Assembly: GCA_900770325.1 (NCBI GenBank)
Contig: CAAGKE010000086.1
Coordinates: 1 to 5,629 of the forward strand
Length of the DNA stretch: 5,629 nt
Direction: 5' to 3'
Source of the DNA: Lachnospiraceae bacterium
Lineage (GTDB): Bacteria; Bacillota; Clostridia; Lachnospirales; Lachnospiraceae
Below, in pieces: positions 1 to 5,353 of this stretch. The notes beneath the pieces were generated by a model. The model did not search any database. It saw only the letters and a list, made by a program, of their open reading frames with translations, and was not told where the DNA came from. Position 1 is the stretch's first letter. Every line of letters starts with the position of its first letter. The translations under genes and the position numbers were made by a program.

Positions 1-19
1 CACGACGCTCTTCCGATCT
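1..19 (+). other. Illumina adapter remnant (not genomic)
   Basis: CACGACGCTCTTCCGATCT is identical, from memory, to the 3' end of the standard Illumina TruSeq read-1 adapter, directly abutting the insert position. Genomic sequence therefore starts at about base 20, and the left boundary is an untrimmed read end, not a biological junction. Confidence 0.95.
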
Positions 20-21
20 GG

Positions 22-148
22 ATTTCATCTCAGCTAAGGACGTCCCTGAAATGTTTCCTTAGAGATGCACACCTGTTTCGAAACGTCTGTTTCAATAATG
101 CCGAGTGAACAGTAACTATTTCAGCGACGCCCTTAGCTGAGATGAAAT
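22..148. repeat. Imperfect palindromic element with 18-bp perfect terminal inverted repeats
   Basis: ATTTCATCTCAGCTAAGG (22-39) is the exact reverse complement of 131-148. After one mismatch (40/130) pairing resumes with CGTC 41-44 / GACG 126-129, then 46-53 with 117-124 (one wobble), then weaker pairs 55-56/114-115 and 58-59/111-112. The arms together reach about 37 nt with mismatches. The apex (60-110) holds a small hairpin GAAAC 80-84 / GTTTC 89-93 with loop GTCT, and CTGTTTC occurs twice (73-79, 87-93). No ORF of note lies inside. The form fits a small non-autonomous transposon (MITE), an intergenic palindromic repeat, or a rod-like structured RNA. It lies upstream of the predicted promoter of the next gene, so it is probably not that gene's leader. 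The left flank is adapter, so a target-site duplication cannot be checked. Confidence 0.75.
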
Positions 149-155
149 TTCACTC

Positions 156-184
156 TTGTTGTTTCAGAGAAAGTTATTTATAAT
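156..184 (+). promoter_or_regulatory. Probable sigma-A promoter of the amidohydrolase gene
   Basis: A perfect -10 hexamer TATAAT lies at 179-184. A weak -35 TTGTTG lies at 156-161, with a 17-nt spacer. Transcription would start near 190-192 and leave a leader of about 40 nt before the ATG at 232. The palindrome at 22-148 ends only 7 nt upstream of the -35. Confidence 0.55.
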
Positions 185-231
185 TATTTTTGAAAAAGAT
201 AATATCTGTTTGTATCAATAAGGAGAACATA

Positions 232-1152
232 ATGGGAGAATTTCAGATTTGGGACAGTCATGTGCATCTGTTCCCGCCGGAAATCTATCATAACTGGGAT
301 AAGTACGCCAAGAGAGATGAGACCTTTGCCAATCTGACACGAAAGCCTGCCAATGGCAAAGGAACAGAGGAAGCGTGGGTGAATATTGAAGAGGCACTGG
401 AGTGCGCAGATAAAGCTGGTGTCTGGGGTCTGGGGATGCAGGGCTGGTATTGGAACGATGCGGGGCTGATGCGTTTACATAATGATTATATGGCGGAGGC
501 ATTTCAAAGATATCCCGGGCGCCTGAGAGGCTTTATTTCCATAAATCCCGGATTTGGACAGGAGGCGCTGGATGAGATAGAACGGTGCGCAAAGCTGGGT
601 TTCTCCGGGATAGGAGAACTGGGGCCGGGAGGAAACGGCTATGATTTTGAGGATCCGGATTTTCTGGCAGTGCTGGATCGTGCGGAAGCTTATGATCTTC
701 CGGTGTGTATTCACTGTGGAGAGCCGGTGGGACACCGGTATCCGGGAAAGGATATGACTCCACTGGCTCCTCTCCCGGAGCTGGTACGCAGCCGGCCGGG
801 TCTGAAGCTGATTCTGGCTCATATGGGAGGAGGACTGCCCTTCTACGAAATGAATCCCAGATACCGGAGAGCATTTGGCAATGTGCGGTATGATATGGCT
901 ACCAATCCGCTTTTGTATGACATCCGCAGTATACGAGCCGTGATTCACATGACAGGACCCGACCGGCTGCTGTTTGGCAGTGATTTTCCGCTGCTGCTTT
1001 ATCCGTCAAAATGCAGAGAGGCGGATATGACCATGTTTGTAGAGGATATCCGGCAGAATGCAGGCCTGTCAGCAGAGGAATGGCGGAAGGTAATGGGAGA
1101 TAATTTTCTTGACTTTGTGGATGGAGGAAAGTCCAGAAAAATAAAAATGTGA
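232..1152 (+). CDS. Amidohydrolase family 2 (ACMSD-like) metal-dependent hydrolase or decarboxylase
   Basis: A 306-aa cytoplasmic TIM-barrel enzyme of the amidohydrolase-2 type (PF04909-like), the family of aminocarboxymuconate-semialdehyde decarboxylase, gamma-resorcylate decarboxylase and related hydrolases. Visible motifs in order: WDSHVHLF with metal ligands H10 and H12; VCIHCGEP with H161; LILAHMGGG with H197, the usual acid/base histidine; and LLFGSDFPLL with D251. These match the HxH...H...H...D set of ACMSD-type enzymes and suggest an intact active site. The substrate cannot be read from the sequence. ATG 232 is chosen because AGGAG (221-225) lies 6 nt upstream; the frame stays open to a TTG at 190, but that codon has no comparable site and overlaps the expected transcription start. 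No signal peptide or membrane segment is apparent. The gene appears monocistronic. Its TGA abuts the infC promoter with no terminator between, so transcripts would run into the infC leader attenuator. The neighbours give no metabolic hint. Confidence 0.88.
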   Translation: MGEFQIWDSHVHLFPPEIYHNWDKYAKRDETFANLTRKPANGKGTEEAWVNIEEALECADKAGVWGLGMQGWYWNDAGLMRLHNDYMAEAFQRYPGRLRGFISINPGFGQEALDEIERCAKLGFSGIGELGPGGNGYDFEDPDFLAVLDRAEAYDLPVCIHCGEPVGHRYPGKDMTPLAPLPELVRSRPGLKLILAHMGGGLPFYEMNPRYRRAFGNVRYDMATNPLLYDIRSIRAVIHMTGPDRLLFGSDFPLLLYPSKCREADMTMFVEDIRQNAGLSAEEWRKVMGDNFLDFVDGGKSRKIKM

Positions 1153-1181
1153 TTGACACAGGGAAGAACCTGTGGTAAAGT
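1153..1181 (+). promoter_or_regulatory. Promoter of the infC-rpmI-rplT operon
   Basis: A consensus -35 TTGACA (1153-1158), a 17-nt spacer and -10 TAAAGT (1176-1181), preceded by TGG, which gives an extended -10 (TGn) element. The -35 begins at the base after the stop codon of the preceding gene. A 6-bp dyad CACAGG 1157-1162 / CCTGTG 1169-1174 sits in the spacer. It could be an operator or chance. Confidence 0.75.
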
Positions 1182-1187
1182 AGATGA

Positions 1188-1326
1188 GGTTATAAATAAC
1201 AGGAAAGCAGAGTATCCACTCTCACCCAGGCACAGTTAGCGTGACCCGCGGTTCATATCGGTGATAGAAGCATTTATATGTTTTTATGTGCGCATTATGG
1301 TGGATAACTGTGTTATCCACTTTTTT
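1188..1326 (+). promoter_or_regulatory. Structured infC leader, probable L20 autoregulatory leader
   Basis: About 140 nt of leader between the promoter and infC can fold into several helices: AGAGT 1209-1213 / ACTCT 1218-1222; TCACC 1222-1226 / GGTGA 1260-1264 enclosing GGCAC 1229-1233 / GTGACC 1241-1246 (one bulged A); and the terminator hairpin at 1300-1320. TATCCAC (1213-1219) is complementary to GTGGATA (1300-1306), the 5' arm of the terminator, so antiterminator and terminator are mutually exclusive. In Bacillus subtilis and other Firmicutes, ribosomal protein L20 binds the infC leader and promotes premature termination (Rfam L20_leader type). The position, the terminator and rplT being in the operon all fit that. 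Assignment to the Rfam family is by context and layout, not by a covariance search. Confidence 0.65.
1300..1326 (+). terminator. Leader attenuator (intrinsic terminator) upstream of infC
   Basis: A perfect 9-bp stem GTGGATAAC (1300-1308) / GTTATCCAC (1312-1320) with loop TGT, followed by six T residues (1321-1326). It lies before the ribosome binding site of infC, so it acts as a conditional terminator. It would also stop readthrough from the upstream amidohydrolase gene. Confidence 0.85.
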
Positions 1327-1338
1327 ATGTCAATGTAT

Positions 1339-1345
1339 GGAGGTG
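1339..1345 (+). promoter_or_regulatory. Ribosome binding site that fixes the infC start at AUU
   Basis: GGAGGTG is the only strong Shine-Dalgarno before infC. It is 9 nt (from GGAGG) upstream of ATT 1353 but 21 nt upstream of the first in-frame ATG at 1365. The normal spacing supports initiation at ATT. Confidence 0.85.
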
Positions 1346-1352
1346 CACGACT

Positions 1353-1859
1353 ATTAGCGAATTAATGATTAACGAACAAATCAGGGACAGAGAAGTTCGA
1401 TTGATTGGGGAAAATGGCGAACAGCTTGGAATAATGTCTTCGCGGGATGCCCTGAAGCTTGCGAAGGAAGCGGAGCTCGACCTTGTAAAGATTGCGCCCG
1501 GAGCGAAGCCGCCGGTTTGCAAAATCATCGATTACGGAAAATACCGCTATGAGATGGCCCGGAAAGAAAAAGAGGCTAAGAAAAAGCAGAAGGTAATCGA
1601 GGTAAAGGAAGTCCGGTTATCTCCGAACATTGATGTAAATGATCTGAACACAAAAATGACCAGTGCCAGAAAGTTCCTGCAGAAAGGAAACAAAGTGAAG
1701 GTTAGCCTTCGTTTCCGGGGACGTGAGATGGCACATATGCAGGCCAGCAGACATATCCTGGAGGACTTTGCCAAGGCGATCGAGGATGTGGCGGTAATCG
1801 ATAAACCGATTAAACAGGAAGGCAGAAGCCTTACCATGTTCCTGTCAGAGAAAAGATAG
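1353..1859 (+). CDS. infC: Translation initiation factor IF-3, AUU start
   Basis: IF3 binds the 30S subunit, keeps it apart from 50S and checks start-codon and initiator-tRNA pairing. From ATT 1353 the product is 168 aa, within the usual range. The N domain begins SELMINEQIRDREVRLIG and carries the IF3 signature KIIDYGKYRYEM at 57-68. A lysine-rich linker helix follows (KEKEAKKKQK, 71-80). The C domain (about 81-168) includes LRFRGREMAH (119-128) and ends in TMFLSEKR. ATT is chosen over ATG 1365 because of the ribosome binding site at 1339-1345 and because SELMINEQIR matches the expected IF3 N terminus. AUU is the known infC start in E. coli and some bacilli, where IF3 represses its own translation by rejecting non-canonical starts. 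It is the first gene of the operon; rpmI follows after 39 nt. No damage seen. Confidence 0.97.
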   Translation: MSELMINEQIRDREVRLIGENGEQLGIMSSRDALKLAKEAELDLVKIAPGAKPPVCKIIDYGKYRYEMARKEKEAKKKQKVIEVKEVRLSPNIDVNDLNTKMTSARKFLQKGNKVKVSLRFRGREMAHMQASRHILEDFAKAIEDVAVIDKPIKQEGRSLTMFLSEKR

Positions 1860-1898
1860 GGTTACAAAAACTGATTGAATATAAGGAGGAATATCAAA

Positions 1899-2096
1899 AT
1901 GCCAAAAATGAAGACCAGCAGAGCGGCTGCAAAACGTTTCAAAAAAACCGGAACCGGTTTATTAAAGAGAAATAAAGCTTACAAGAGCCATATCTTAACC
2001 AAGAAATCTACTAAGAGAAAGAGAAATCTGAGAAAAGCAACTATTACAGATGTAACAAATGCATCAAACATGAAGAAGATTTTACCGTATTTATAA
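1899..2096 (+). CDS. rpmI: 50S ribosomal protein L35
   Basis: A 65-aa, very basic large-subunit protein (bL35) of normal length. It begins MPKMKTSRAAAKRFKKTGTG, which is the L35 family signature, continues with HILTKKSTKRKRNLRK (31-46) and ends in ILPYL. The start is ATG 1899 because AAGGAGGA at 1883-1890 lies 8 nt upstream. The frame extends back to a TTG at 1875, which would add eight residues foreign to the family. It lies between infC (39-nt gap) and rplT (25-nt gap), has no promoter of its own that I can see, and is expected to be co-transcribed and under the same leader control. Confidence 0.97.
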   Translation: MPKMKTSRAAAKRFKKTGTGLLKRNKAYKSHILTKKSTKRKRNLRKATITDVTNASNMKKILPYL

Positions 2097-2121
2097 GAGT
2101 AGTCGAAGGAGGACATAAGAC

Positions 2122-2478
2122 ATGGCAAGAATTAAAGGCGGTTTGAACGCTAAGAAGAAACATAATCGTGTATTAAAGCTGGCAAAGGGTTACAGAGGAG
2201 CCCGTTCCAAACAGTATAGAGTAGCAAAACAGTCTGTAATGAGAGCTCTGACCAGCTCCTATGCAGGAAGAAAAGAAAGAAAGCGTCAGTTCAGACAGCT
2301 TTGGATCGCCCGTATTAATGCTGCAGCCCGTATGAACGGACTTTCCTACAGCAAATTCATGTATGGCCTGAAGCTGGCAGAAGTTGACCTGAACAGAAAA
2401 GTTCTGGCTGACATGGCAGTAAATGATGCAGAAGGATTTAAAGCTCTGGCTGAGATCGCAAAGGCGAAGCTGGCATAA
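2122..2478 (+). CDS. rplT: 50S ribosomal protein L20
   Basis: A 118-aa large-subunit assembly protein (bL20) that binds 23S rRNA domain II; the length equals that of the E. coli protein. It has a basic N-terminal extension (MARIKGGLNAKKKHNRVLKL), then RKERKRQFRQLWIARINAAA (50-69) and GLSYSKFMYGL (73-83), the conserved family block, and a helical C-terminal RNA-binding domain. AAGGAGG (2106-2112) lies 9 nt before ATG. It is the last gene of the operon and is followed by a strong terminator. In Firmicutes L20 is the repressor that binds the infC leader, so this gene probably supplies the ligand for the attenuator at 1188-1326. Confidence 0.98.
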   Translation: MARIKGGLNAKKKHNRVLKLAKGYRGARSKQYRVAKQSVMRALTSSYAGRKERKRQFRQLWIARINAAARMNGLSYSKFMYGLKLAEVDLNRKVLADMAVNDAEGFKALAEIAKAKLA

Positions 2479-2500
2479 AGATAATATTTGAAAAGTTTTG

Positions 2501-2537
2501 AAAAGGACCATATCGTATCCGGTATGGTTCTTTTTTT
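2501..2537 (+). terminator. Intrinsic terminator of the infC operon
   Basis: An 11-bp stem, 2505-2515 paired with 2520-2530 (two G-U wobbles), with loop TATC, flanked by AAAA and followed by seven T residues (2531-2537). It starts 22 nt after the rplT stop. Confidence 0.92.
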
Positions 2538-2720
2538 GCGGCCAGCCTTCCGAAGAGGCTGCCAGGCACTGCCCGGCATGATATGCATGGTTTGATGCAG
2601 TGAAATGGACTTTGTGACGAAACAGTGCAAAAAATAATTTCGGGTTTCGTAAATATAAAGTAAAAATGCATAGTAAATCCATTTTTTGTGAAAATTATTT
2701 TTGCAAAATTCAAAAAAAGA
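2538..2720. other. Non-coding spacer between the translation operon and glycogen locus
   Basis: I see no credible gene here on either strand. The left third is GC-rich and holds short dyads, the clearest being CAGCCT 2543-2548 / AGGCTG 2556-2561 and GCAT/ATGC repeats around 2577-2590. From about 2630 the sequence becomes strongly A+T-rich with A and T tracts, which suits an UP-element-like region before the promoter at 2721-2749. Open frames on the minus strand run through the rplT terminator and lack start signals. Confidence 0.6.
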
Positions 2721-2749
2721 TGTCCATATATAAAAGAATATGGTATAAT
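2721..2749 (+). promoter_or_regulatory. Extended -10 promoter of the glycogen locus
   Basis: A perfect TATAAT (2744-2749) preceded by TGG (extended -10), with a poor -35 TGTCCA (2721-2726) at 17 nt and an A/T-rich upstream region. A dyad CCATAT 2724-2729 / ATATGG 2738-2743 lies between the two hexamers and could be an operator. Transcription would begin near 2756, only about 13 nt before the Shine-Dalgarno of the small ORF at 2782. Confidence 0.7.
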
Positions 2750-2781
2750 ATCACCATAAATCAGATATAAGGTGATTTCCG

Positions 2782-2943
2782 GTGCCTGTGTGCGGAATAG
2801 TAAGAAGTGATTGCAGCTGTGAAGAATATGAACAGCAGCAAGTGATTCGGGACATTGGAGATCATGCTTATTTTTTGAGAAGACAGACAGCGTGGGATCC
2901 GCTGCCAAAAATGAAAGAGAGGATACTTTATGAAACAGAATAG
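2782..2943 (+). CDS. Small hypothetical protein (53 codons) overlapping the start of glgC
   Basis: I do not recognise this product. A GTG start at 2782 follows AAGGTGAT (2769-2776) by about 5 nt, and the frame runs to TAG 2941-2943, ending 14 nt inside glgC in another frame. The predicted transcript begins near 2756, so this would be the first start site on the mRNA. The product is hydrophilic, with cysteines at 4, 11 and 13 in the first quarter (VPVCGIVRSDCSCEEY), a glutamine cluster (QQQ, 18-20) and a charged C-terminal half containing HAYFLRRQTAWDPLPKMKER. No membrane segment or signal peptide is seen. A second GTG at 2788 is possible. Overlap with glgC suggests translational coupling, so it may be a leader peptide whose translation opens the glgC start, or a separate small protein. 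It could also be a chance frame; no homology was checked. Confidence 0.5.
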   Translation: MPVCGIVRSDCSCEEYEQQQVIRDIGDHAYFLRRQTAWDPLPKMKERILYETE

Positions 2944-4072
2944 TATGTTAGCGATGATACTGGCTGGCGGCCGGGGAAGCCGTTTACATGATTTGACCAA
3001 TAAAGTGGCAAAGCCGGCTGTTTCGTTTGGCGGAAAGTATCGTATTATTGATTTTCCGCTCAGTAACTGTGCCAACAGCGGTATCGATGTGGTGGGTGTT
3101 CTGACACAGTATGAGTCCGTTCTTCTGAACAGTTATGTAGCTGCAGGCGGACGTTGGGGACTGGATGCAAAAGAGAGCGGTGTTTATGTACTTCCGCCCC
3201 GTGAAAAAGCAGATGCAGGTCTGGATGTTTACCGCGGAACAGCGGATGCGATCTCTCAGAATATTGATTTCATTGATTCCTTCGCTCCGGAATATCTGCT
3301 GGTACTTTCCGGTGACCATATTTATAAAATGAATTATGATAAGATGCTGGCTTTCCATAAGCAGCAGAAAGCAGATGCTACCATAGCGGTTATCGAGGTT
3401 CCCATGAAAGAGGCAAGCCGTTTCGGTATCATGAATACCAATGGCACAGATGACCAGATCGTAGAGTTTGAGGAGAAACCGGCAGAGCCTAAGAGCAATC
3501 TGGCTTCCATGGGTATCTATATCTTTACCTGGAAGCTGCTGCGCAAGCTGCTGCTGGCGGATATGAAGAACCCGGATTCTCATCATGATTTTGGTAAAGA
3601 TATTATTCCCACGCTTCTGAACGATGACAAACGTCTTTTTGCATATCGTTTCAAAGGATACTGGAAGGATGTGGGAACCATCGATTCTCTCTGGGAGGCA
3701 AATATGGACCTGCTCAGTCCGGGGAATGAACTGGATCTGAATGACCGTACCTGGCAGATCTATACAGAGGATGTGGATGCTATGCCTCAGTATGTGGGCG
3801 CAGATGCTGAGATTCAGAATGCCTACATTACCCAGGGCTGCGTCATTGAAGGTGAGGTAAAGAATTCTGTTCTGTTTACCAATGCAAAGGTGGGAGCAGG
3901 AGCAAAGGTGATCGACAGTGTGCTGATGCCCGGAGCAGTTGTGGGAGAAGGTGCTGTGCTGAACCGTGTACTGGTTGCCGACAATGTACGTATCGGAAAA
4001 GGTGCTGTTGTGGGAAGCGCAGACAGTGAGAATATTGAACTGGTAGCAAAAAATGTAAAGGAGGCCGAATAA
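2930..4072 (+). CDS. glgC: Glucose-1-phosphate adenylyltransferase, catalytic subunit
   Basis: Makes ADP-glucose and pyrophosphate from ATP and glucose 1-phosphate, the committed step of bacterial glycogen synthesis, in the cytoplasm. The length, 380 aa, is usual for Firmicutes GlgC. The nucleotidyltransferase domain (about 1-260) shows the nucleotide loop LAGGRGSRL (11-19), KPAVSFGGKYRIIDFPLSNC (28-47), YRGTADAI (101-108), the metal-binding SGDH (127-130), the sugar-phosphate site FEEKP (180-184) and GYWKDVGT (243-250). The C-terminal part (about 285-365) has hexapeptide repeats of a left-handed beta-helix (VIEGEVKNSV, AKVGAGAKVI). All key residues are present. The ATG is preceded by AGAGG at 2918-2922 with 7 nt spacing. 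The start lies inside the end of the small ORF 2782-2943. glgD follows after one base, so the two are an operon. Confidence 0.97.
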   Translation: MKQNSMLAMILAGGRGSRLHDLTNKVAKPAVSFGGKYRIIDFPLSNCANSGIDVVGVLTQYESVLLNSYVAAGGRWGLDAKESGVYVLPPREKADAGLDVYRGTADAISQNIDFIDSFAPEYLLVLSGDHIYKMNYDKMLAFHKQQKADATIAVIEVPMKEASRFGIMNTNGTDDQIVEFEEKPAEPKSNLASMGIYIFTWKLLRKLLLADMKNPDSHHDFGKDIIPTLLNDDKRLFAYRFKGYWKDVGTIDSLWEANMDLLSPGNELDLNDRTWQIYTEDVDAMPQYVGADAEIQNAYITQGCVIEGEVKNSVLFTNAKVGAGAKVIDSVLMPGAVVGEGAVLNRVLVADNVRIGKGAVVGSADSENIELVAKNVKEAE

Positions 4073-4073
4073 T

Positions 4074-5189
4074 ATGTTTAAGGCATTTGGAATTGTAAAC
4101 TGTTCCTCAAAAAATGTATGGGTGGAAGGTCTCCAGGATTATCGCCCCATCGGCGCATTTTCCTTCCTTGGCAGATACCGTGTGATCGATTTCCCGATTT
4201 CTAATCTGAGCAACAGCGGTATTGACCGTATTCAGGTATACGTAAACAGCAAGCCCCGTTCTCTGACAGAGCATGTGGGAACCGGACGTCATTATAACAT
4301 TAATTCCAAGAGCGGTATGCTGCAGATCCTTTTCTCGGAAGAAAGATCAGGAAATGATATTTACAATACGGATATAGCTGCCTATCTGGAAAATATGGAG
4401 TGCATCAACAGAATGCATCATCCCTATGTGGTGATCGCTCCCAATTATATGATCTATACCTGTGATTTCTCAAAACTGATCGACCAGCATACGGAATCCG
4501 GTGCAGATATCACATTGCTGTATCATACAGTGGACAATGCCAGAGACCACTTCTTAAGCTGCAATATTCTGAATCTGAATAAGCAGAAGGGTGTTCTCTC
4601 CATTGAGCCGAACCAGGGAACTGCAAAGAACCGCAGTATCTTCATGGATACATACATTATGAAGAAAGAGCTTTTTGTGGATCTGGTCAAGAAGGCAAAG
4701 GAAATGTCCTCCGCCTTTACACTGGCAGATATTGTAAATGAGGAATGTAAAGAACTGGATGTGCGTGGTGTGGCGCATCGGGGATATTTCGCTTCCATTA
4801 CTGATTTCCAGAGCTATTATGATGCGAATATGGGACTGATCGACCGTCAGAAGGCAAATGAACTGTTTGATCCGGAATGGCCGATCTATACCCGTACCAA
4901 CAACTCCAGTCCGACCCATTATTATAAGACCGCAAATATCAAGAGCTCTGTTATTTCCAACGGATGTATGATTGAAGGAACTGTGGAAAATTCGATTGTC
5001 GGCCGTGGATGTATCATCAAGAAGGGCGCTGTAATTAAGAACAGCATCATTTCCACAGATGTGGAAATTGGCGAAAATGTACACGTGGAGAATCAGGTAG
5101 TAGATAAGCACAGCCGGCTGATCCGTGTAAAAGAGGTTATTTCAGATCCGGAGCATCCGGGTTATATTAAGAGAGGCGATACGCTTTAA
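4074..5189 (+). CDS. glgD: GlgD, regulatory-type subunit of ADP-glucose pyrophosphorylase
   Basis: A 371-aa paralogue of GlgC. In Firmicutes GlgD pairs with GlgC and alters its activity, while being inactive or weakly active alone. The fold is kept: RYRVIDFPISNLSNSG (34-49) matches RIIDFPLSNCANSG of GlgC, and the C terminus has hexapeptide repeats (CMIEGTVENSIVGRGCIIKK, 298-317). The catalytic motifs are not kept: the glycine-rich loop is replaced by IVNCSSKN (7-14) with about ten residues missing, and SGDH becomes APNY (122-125), losing the metal-binding aspartate. This is normal for GlgD and marks it as the non-catalytic partner. AAGGAGG (4058-4064), inside the end of glgC, lies 9 nt before ATG, and glgC ends one base upstream, so the subunits are probably made in step. 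The gene is intact and followed by a terminator. Confidence 0.95.
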   Translation: MFKAFGIVNCSSKNVWVEGLQDYRPIGAFSFLGRYRVIDFPISNLSNSGIDRIQVYVNSKPRSLTEHVGTGRHYNINSKSGMLQILFSEERSGNDIYNTDIAAYLENMECINRMHHPYVVIAPNYMIYTCDFSKLIDQHTESGADITLLYHTVDNARDHFLSCNILNLNKQKGVLSIEPNQGTAKNRSIFMDTYIMKKELFVDLVKKAKEMSSAFTLADIVNEECKELDVRGVAHRGYFASITDFQSYYDANMGLIDRQKANELFDPEWPIYTRTNNSSPTHYYKTANIKSSVISNGCMIEGTVENSIVGRGCIIKKGAVIKNSIISTDVEIGENVHVENQVVDKHSRLIRVKEVISDPEHPGYIKRGDTL

Positions 5190-5200
5190 TTTTGAAAGGT

Positions 5201-5244
5201 GTAAGAGGGGCTGCAGTGTCAGCCCCTTTCCTTACGTTTTGTTT
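5201..5244 (+). terminator. Intrinsic terminator of the glgC-glgD operon
   Basis: An 8-bp core AGGGGCTG (5206-5213) / CAGCCCCT (5220-5227) with loop CAGTGT, extended by GTAAG 5201-5205 / CTTAC 5231-5235 across a 3-nt bulge, followed by the T-rich run GTTTTGTTT. It begins 12 nt after the glgD stop. Confidence 0.8.
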
Positions 5245-5264
5245 AAGACGCTTTTTGGGAGCGG

Positions 5265-5326
5265 ACAGTAACAGCCATTGTTTGAGTGATAAAAAATTAA
5301 GAAGACAGTAAAAGAAAACAGTAAAA
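5265..5326 (+). repeat. Short direct repeats ACAGTAA(AA) before the thioesterase gene
   Basis: ACAGTAAAA occurs at 5305-5313 and 5318-5326 (13-nt period), and ACAGTAA also at 5265-5271. The region is A-rich. These could be binding sites or plain low complexity. I see no convincing promoter here; TATAAA at 5331-5336 has no matching -35. Confidence 0.3.
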
Positions 5327-5353
5327 AAAATATAAAAGAACAGCGAGGAAACA

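Noticed and set aside
20..150. Retron msr-msd RNA suggested by flanking inverted repeats
   Set aside because: The arms form one nearly continuous rod rather than short msr hairpins plus a separate msd hairpin, and no reverse transcriptase gene lies in the window.
20..231. T-box or other riboswitch ahead of the amidohydrolase
   Set aside because: No T-box antiterminator motif (GGGTGGTACCGCG type) and no recognisable aptamer core; the predicted promoter at 156-184 lies after the palindrome, so it would not be in that mRNA.
190..231. TTG 190 as start of the amidohydrolase (14 extra residues)
   Set aside because: No ribosome binding site, overlaps the expected transcription start, and ATG 232 has AGGAG at 6 nt and gives the typical short lead-in to DSHVH.
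475..948. Minus-strand open frames inside the amidohydrolase
   Set aside because: They are complements of a gene with all family motifs intact; no ribosome binding sites or protein-like domains.
1875..1898. TTG 1875 as start of rpmI
   Set aside because: The extra eight residues do not belong to L35, and AAGGAGGA at 1883-1890 serves ATG 1899.
2751..2775. Hairpin TCACC/GGTGA that could hide the Shine-Dalgarno of the small ORF
   Set aside because: The 5' arm lies at or before the predicted transcription start (about 2756), so it would probably not be in the mRNA; only five pairs with a long loop.
2173..2908. Long minus-strand open frames over rplT and the following spacer
   Set aside because: They oppose a conserved ribosomal gene, run through its terminator, have no start signals and encode no recognisable motif.
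2984..3586. 200-codon minus-strand frame inside glgC
   Set aside because: It mirrors the codon pattern of glgC on the other strand, and its translation has no recognisable family features.
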